Source of the DNA: Rhizobium sp. EC-SD404 | GTDB lineage: Bacteria; Pseudomonadota; Alphaproteobacteria; Rhizobiales; Rhizobiaceae | Length of the DNA stretch: 64,000 nucleotides | Reading direction: 5' to 3' | Assembly: GCF_902498825.1 (NCBI RefSeq) | Contig: NZ_LR701459.1 | Span: forward strand, 681,001-745,000 | Shown: one piece after another, positions 63,286 to 64,000 of the stretch | Numbering within the stretch: position 1 is the stretch's first letter | How the letters are laid out: every line of letters starts with the position of its first letter | The notes under the pieces: generated by a model | Told to the model about the DNA's origin: nothing | What the model saw: the letters and a program-made list of their open reading frames with translations, nothing else | Database searches by the model: none | Program-made: the position numbers and the translations under genes

Positions 63286-63585
63286 CTAGTTCTGGCTCTT
63301 CAAGAACCTGACTTGCTGCAGGCTCGGGATGAGGAATGCTTGATAGCCTGCCTTGCGAGCAGCTCGGTTGGGTGGTGAGCGCTGCTCGTCTTTTACGACG
63401 TTGGCCCAATACTGAGGACGTTTTCGCGCGGTGACTGGAAGCGGGCTGCCGATGATCTCCTCGATTTTGTCGAGCGATAGGATCAACTCGTTCTCGCGCC
63501 TTCCGGCTAGGTAGTGGGTGAGCATTTCATACGTAGCCAACGGATCCTCATCTTCGGCAAACAAGCTGTGTGGGACAGGCCACAA
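63286..63585 (-). CDS. DUF7662-like protein paired with a GIY-YIG gene
   Basis: A 99-residue protein whose core (ATYEMLTHYLAGRRENELIL, SLDKIEEIIGSPLPVTARKR, QYWANVVKDE) fits the small DUF7662-type domain found in DNA-linked contexts. The first in-frame start is TTG at 63585, one nt after the stop of the GIY-YIG gene; no ribosome site is visible, so translation may be coupled. A later ATG at about 63528 would cut into the core. The start is uncertain. Confidence 0.6.
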   Translation of the reverse strand: MWPVPHSLFAEDEDPLATYEMLTHYLAGRRENELILSLDKIEEIIGSPLPVTARKRPQYWANVVKDEQRSPPNRAARKAGYQAFLIPSLQQVRFLKSQN

Positions 63586-63586
63586 G

Positions 63587-63970
63587 CTAAAAGGGCGAGG
63601 TCAAGCGGTGGCGTCCATTTAGTGTCCCCCGTTCTTTAATCAAAGTACGCTCGCGCGACGTAAGATCCGTCGCCAGGCAGTTTTCAACAATTCGGAGAGT
63701 GATCTTTCTGCCTTCACGATGCGCCCGCTCCAGCTCGACATGGACAGGACGGAAGGCCTTCGGCTTCTTGGTGCGATAGGGTCTACCCTGGATGATCTTA
63801 CGGACGTTGCGCTCGTATTCTTTAAGCGGGCGAGACGCGTGCGTGAATTTTCCCACGTATGAACCTGCACCCTCGATGACCCACTCGTAGATGCCCGGTC
63901 GGCTAAGGTTCGCGCCATCAGCAAATTCGAGCACGTACCAGTCTTTGAGACCTGATGTCGGACCGTCCAT
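63587..63970 (-). CDS. GIY-YIG endonuclease-like protein
   Basis: A 127-residue protein with GIY at residues 26-28 (RPGIYEW), SYVGK at 37-41 in place of YIG, a conserved Arg47, and the metal-binding Glu107 in TSRERTLIKERGTLN, which together make the GIY-YIG active site. It is of the small single-domain kind used in homing, repair or restriction. ATG 63970 follows a strong AAAGGAG site. It is the first gene of a two-gene minus-strand unit at the right edge. Possibly cargo or defence, which is inference. Confidence 0.75.
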   Translation of the reverse strand: MDGPTSGLKDWYVLEFADGANLSRPGIYEWVIEGAGSYVGKFTHASRPLKEYERNVRKIIQGRPYRTKKPKAFRPVHVELERAHREGRKITLRIVENCLATDLTSRERTLIKERGTLNGRHRLTSPF

Positions 63971-64000
63971 TTGAAGTCTCCTTTAGGAATTGCGAACACG

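Larger units (their letters stand above)
56943..64000. mobile_element. Integrative element (left end; right end beyond window)
   Basis: The element starts at the tRNA-Thr 3' fragment and carries a P4-type integrase, an AlpA-like regulator, a chain of overlapping small ORFs, RNase HI, two small excisionase/AlpA-like proteins and minus-strand cargo. Genes are short, tightly packed and mostly unknown, and the base composition looks less GC-rich than the chromosome to the left. No structural phage or conjugation genes appear in this 7 kb, so it may be a satellite, an integrative mobilisable element or the end of a prophage. Confidence 0.8.

Noticed and set aside
63172..63378. A 68-codon plus-strand frame
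   Set aside because: It overlaps the DUF7662-like gene antisense and has no clear ribosome site.

Overview
The window comes from a GC-rich alphaproteobacterium, most likely a member of Hyphomicrobiales (Rhizobiales), that makes bacteriochlorophyll a and is equipped for salt stress. The evidence is a photosynthesis gene cluster in the order bchF-N-B-H-L-M-lhaA-puhA facing aerR-ppsR-bchG-pucC-like-bchP, TGT-N12-ACA sites of the PpsR type, a GAAC-N7-GAAC LexA box typical of alphaproteobacteria, and the rhizobial frcBCAK fructose operon. No CO2-fixation genes are visible, so an aerobic anoxygenic phototroph is the simplest reading. The genus cannot be fixed from the sequence alone.

Layout. 1-18.3 kb: right part of the photosynthesis cluster. 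The minus-strand operon bchFNBHLM-lhaA-puhA is almost fully translationally coupled, and puhA runs off the left edge. Divergent from it are the regulators aerR and ppsR, then bchG, a PucC-family carrier, bchP, a small membrane protein, tspO and a MipA/OmpV porin. 18.3-22.9 kb: a MarR regulator facing ectABC-ask, the ectoine biosynthesis operon. 23.1-26.2 kb: a MacA/MacB-type efflux pair. 26.3-31.4 kb: the fructose ABC operon frcBCAK and a divergent ROK regulator that share a long palindromic operator. 31.5-37.6 kb: an ectoine or hydroxyectoine catabolic block (class III aminotransferase, eutC, eutB, doeA, and an M20 deacetylase where DoeB/EutE would be expected). 37.6-46.6 kb: a decayed HicAB pair, an SDR, pyrC-pyrE, the carboxynorspermidine (polyamine) pair, fructokinase, pgi, and an intact HicBA pair. 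46.6-54.2 kb: fadD and, divergently, the SOS mutasome imuA-imuB-dnaE2 behind a perfect LexA box. 54.2-56.8 kb: opgC and small stress-type ORFs.

56.9-64 kb: the left end of an integrated element. It begins at a 3' fragment of tRNA-Thr(CGT), followed by a P4-type integrase, an AlpA-like regulator, a chain of overlapping small ORFs with helically phased dyad repeats, a full RNase HI, two further small DNA-binding proteins, and minus-strand cargo including a GIY-YIG protein and its partner. The right end lies outside the window.

The chromosomal modules fit a light-using, osmotically stressed lifestyle. Synthesis and breakdown of ectoine sit within 20 kb of each other, with fructose uptake between them and fructokinase and phosphoglucose isomerase about 13 kb further on. 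Pigment genes carry PpsR sites laid over their -35 boxes, so that AerR/PpsR can switch them off under oxygen or light.
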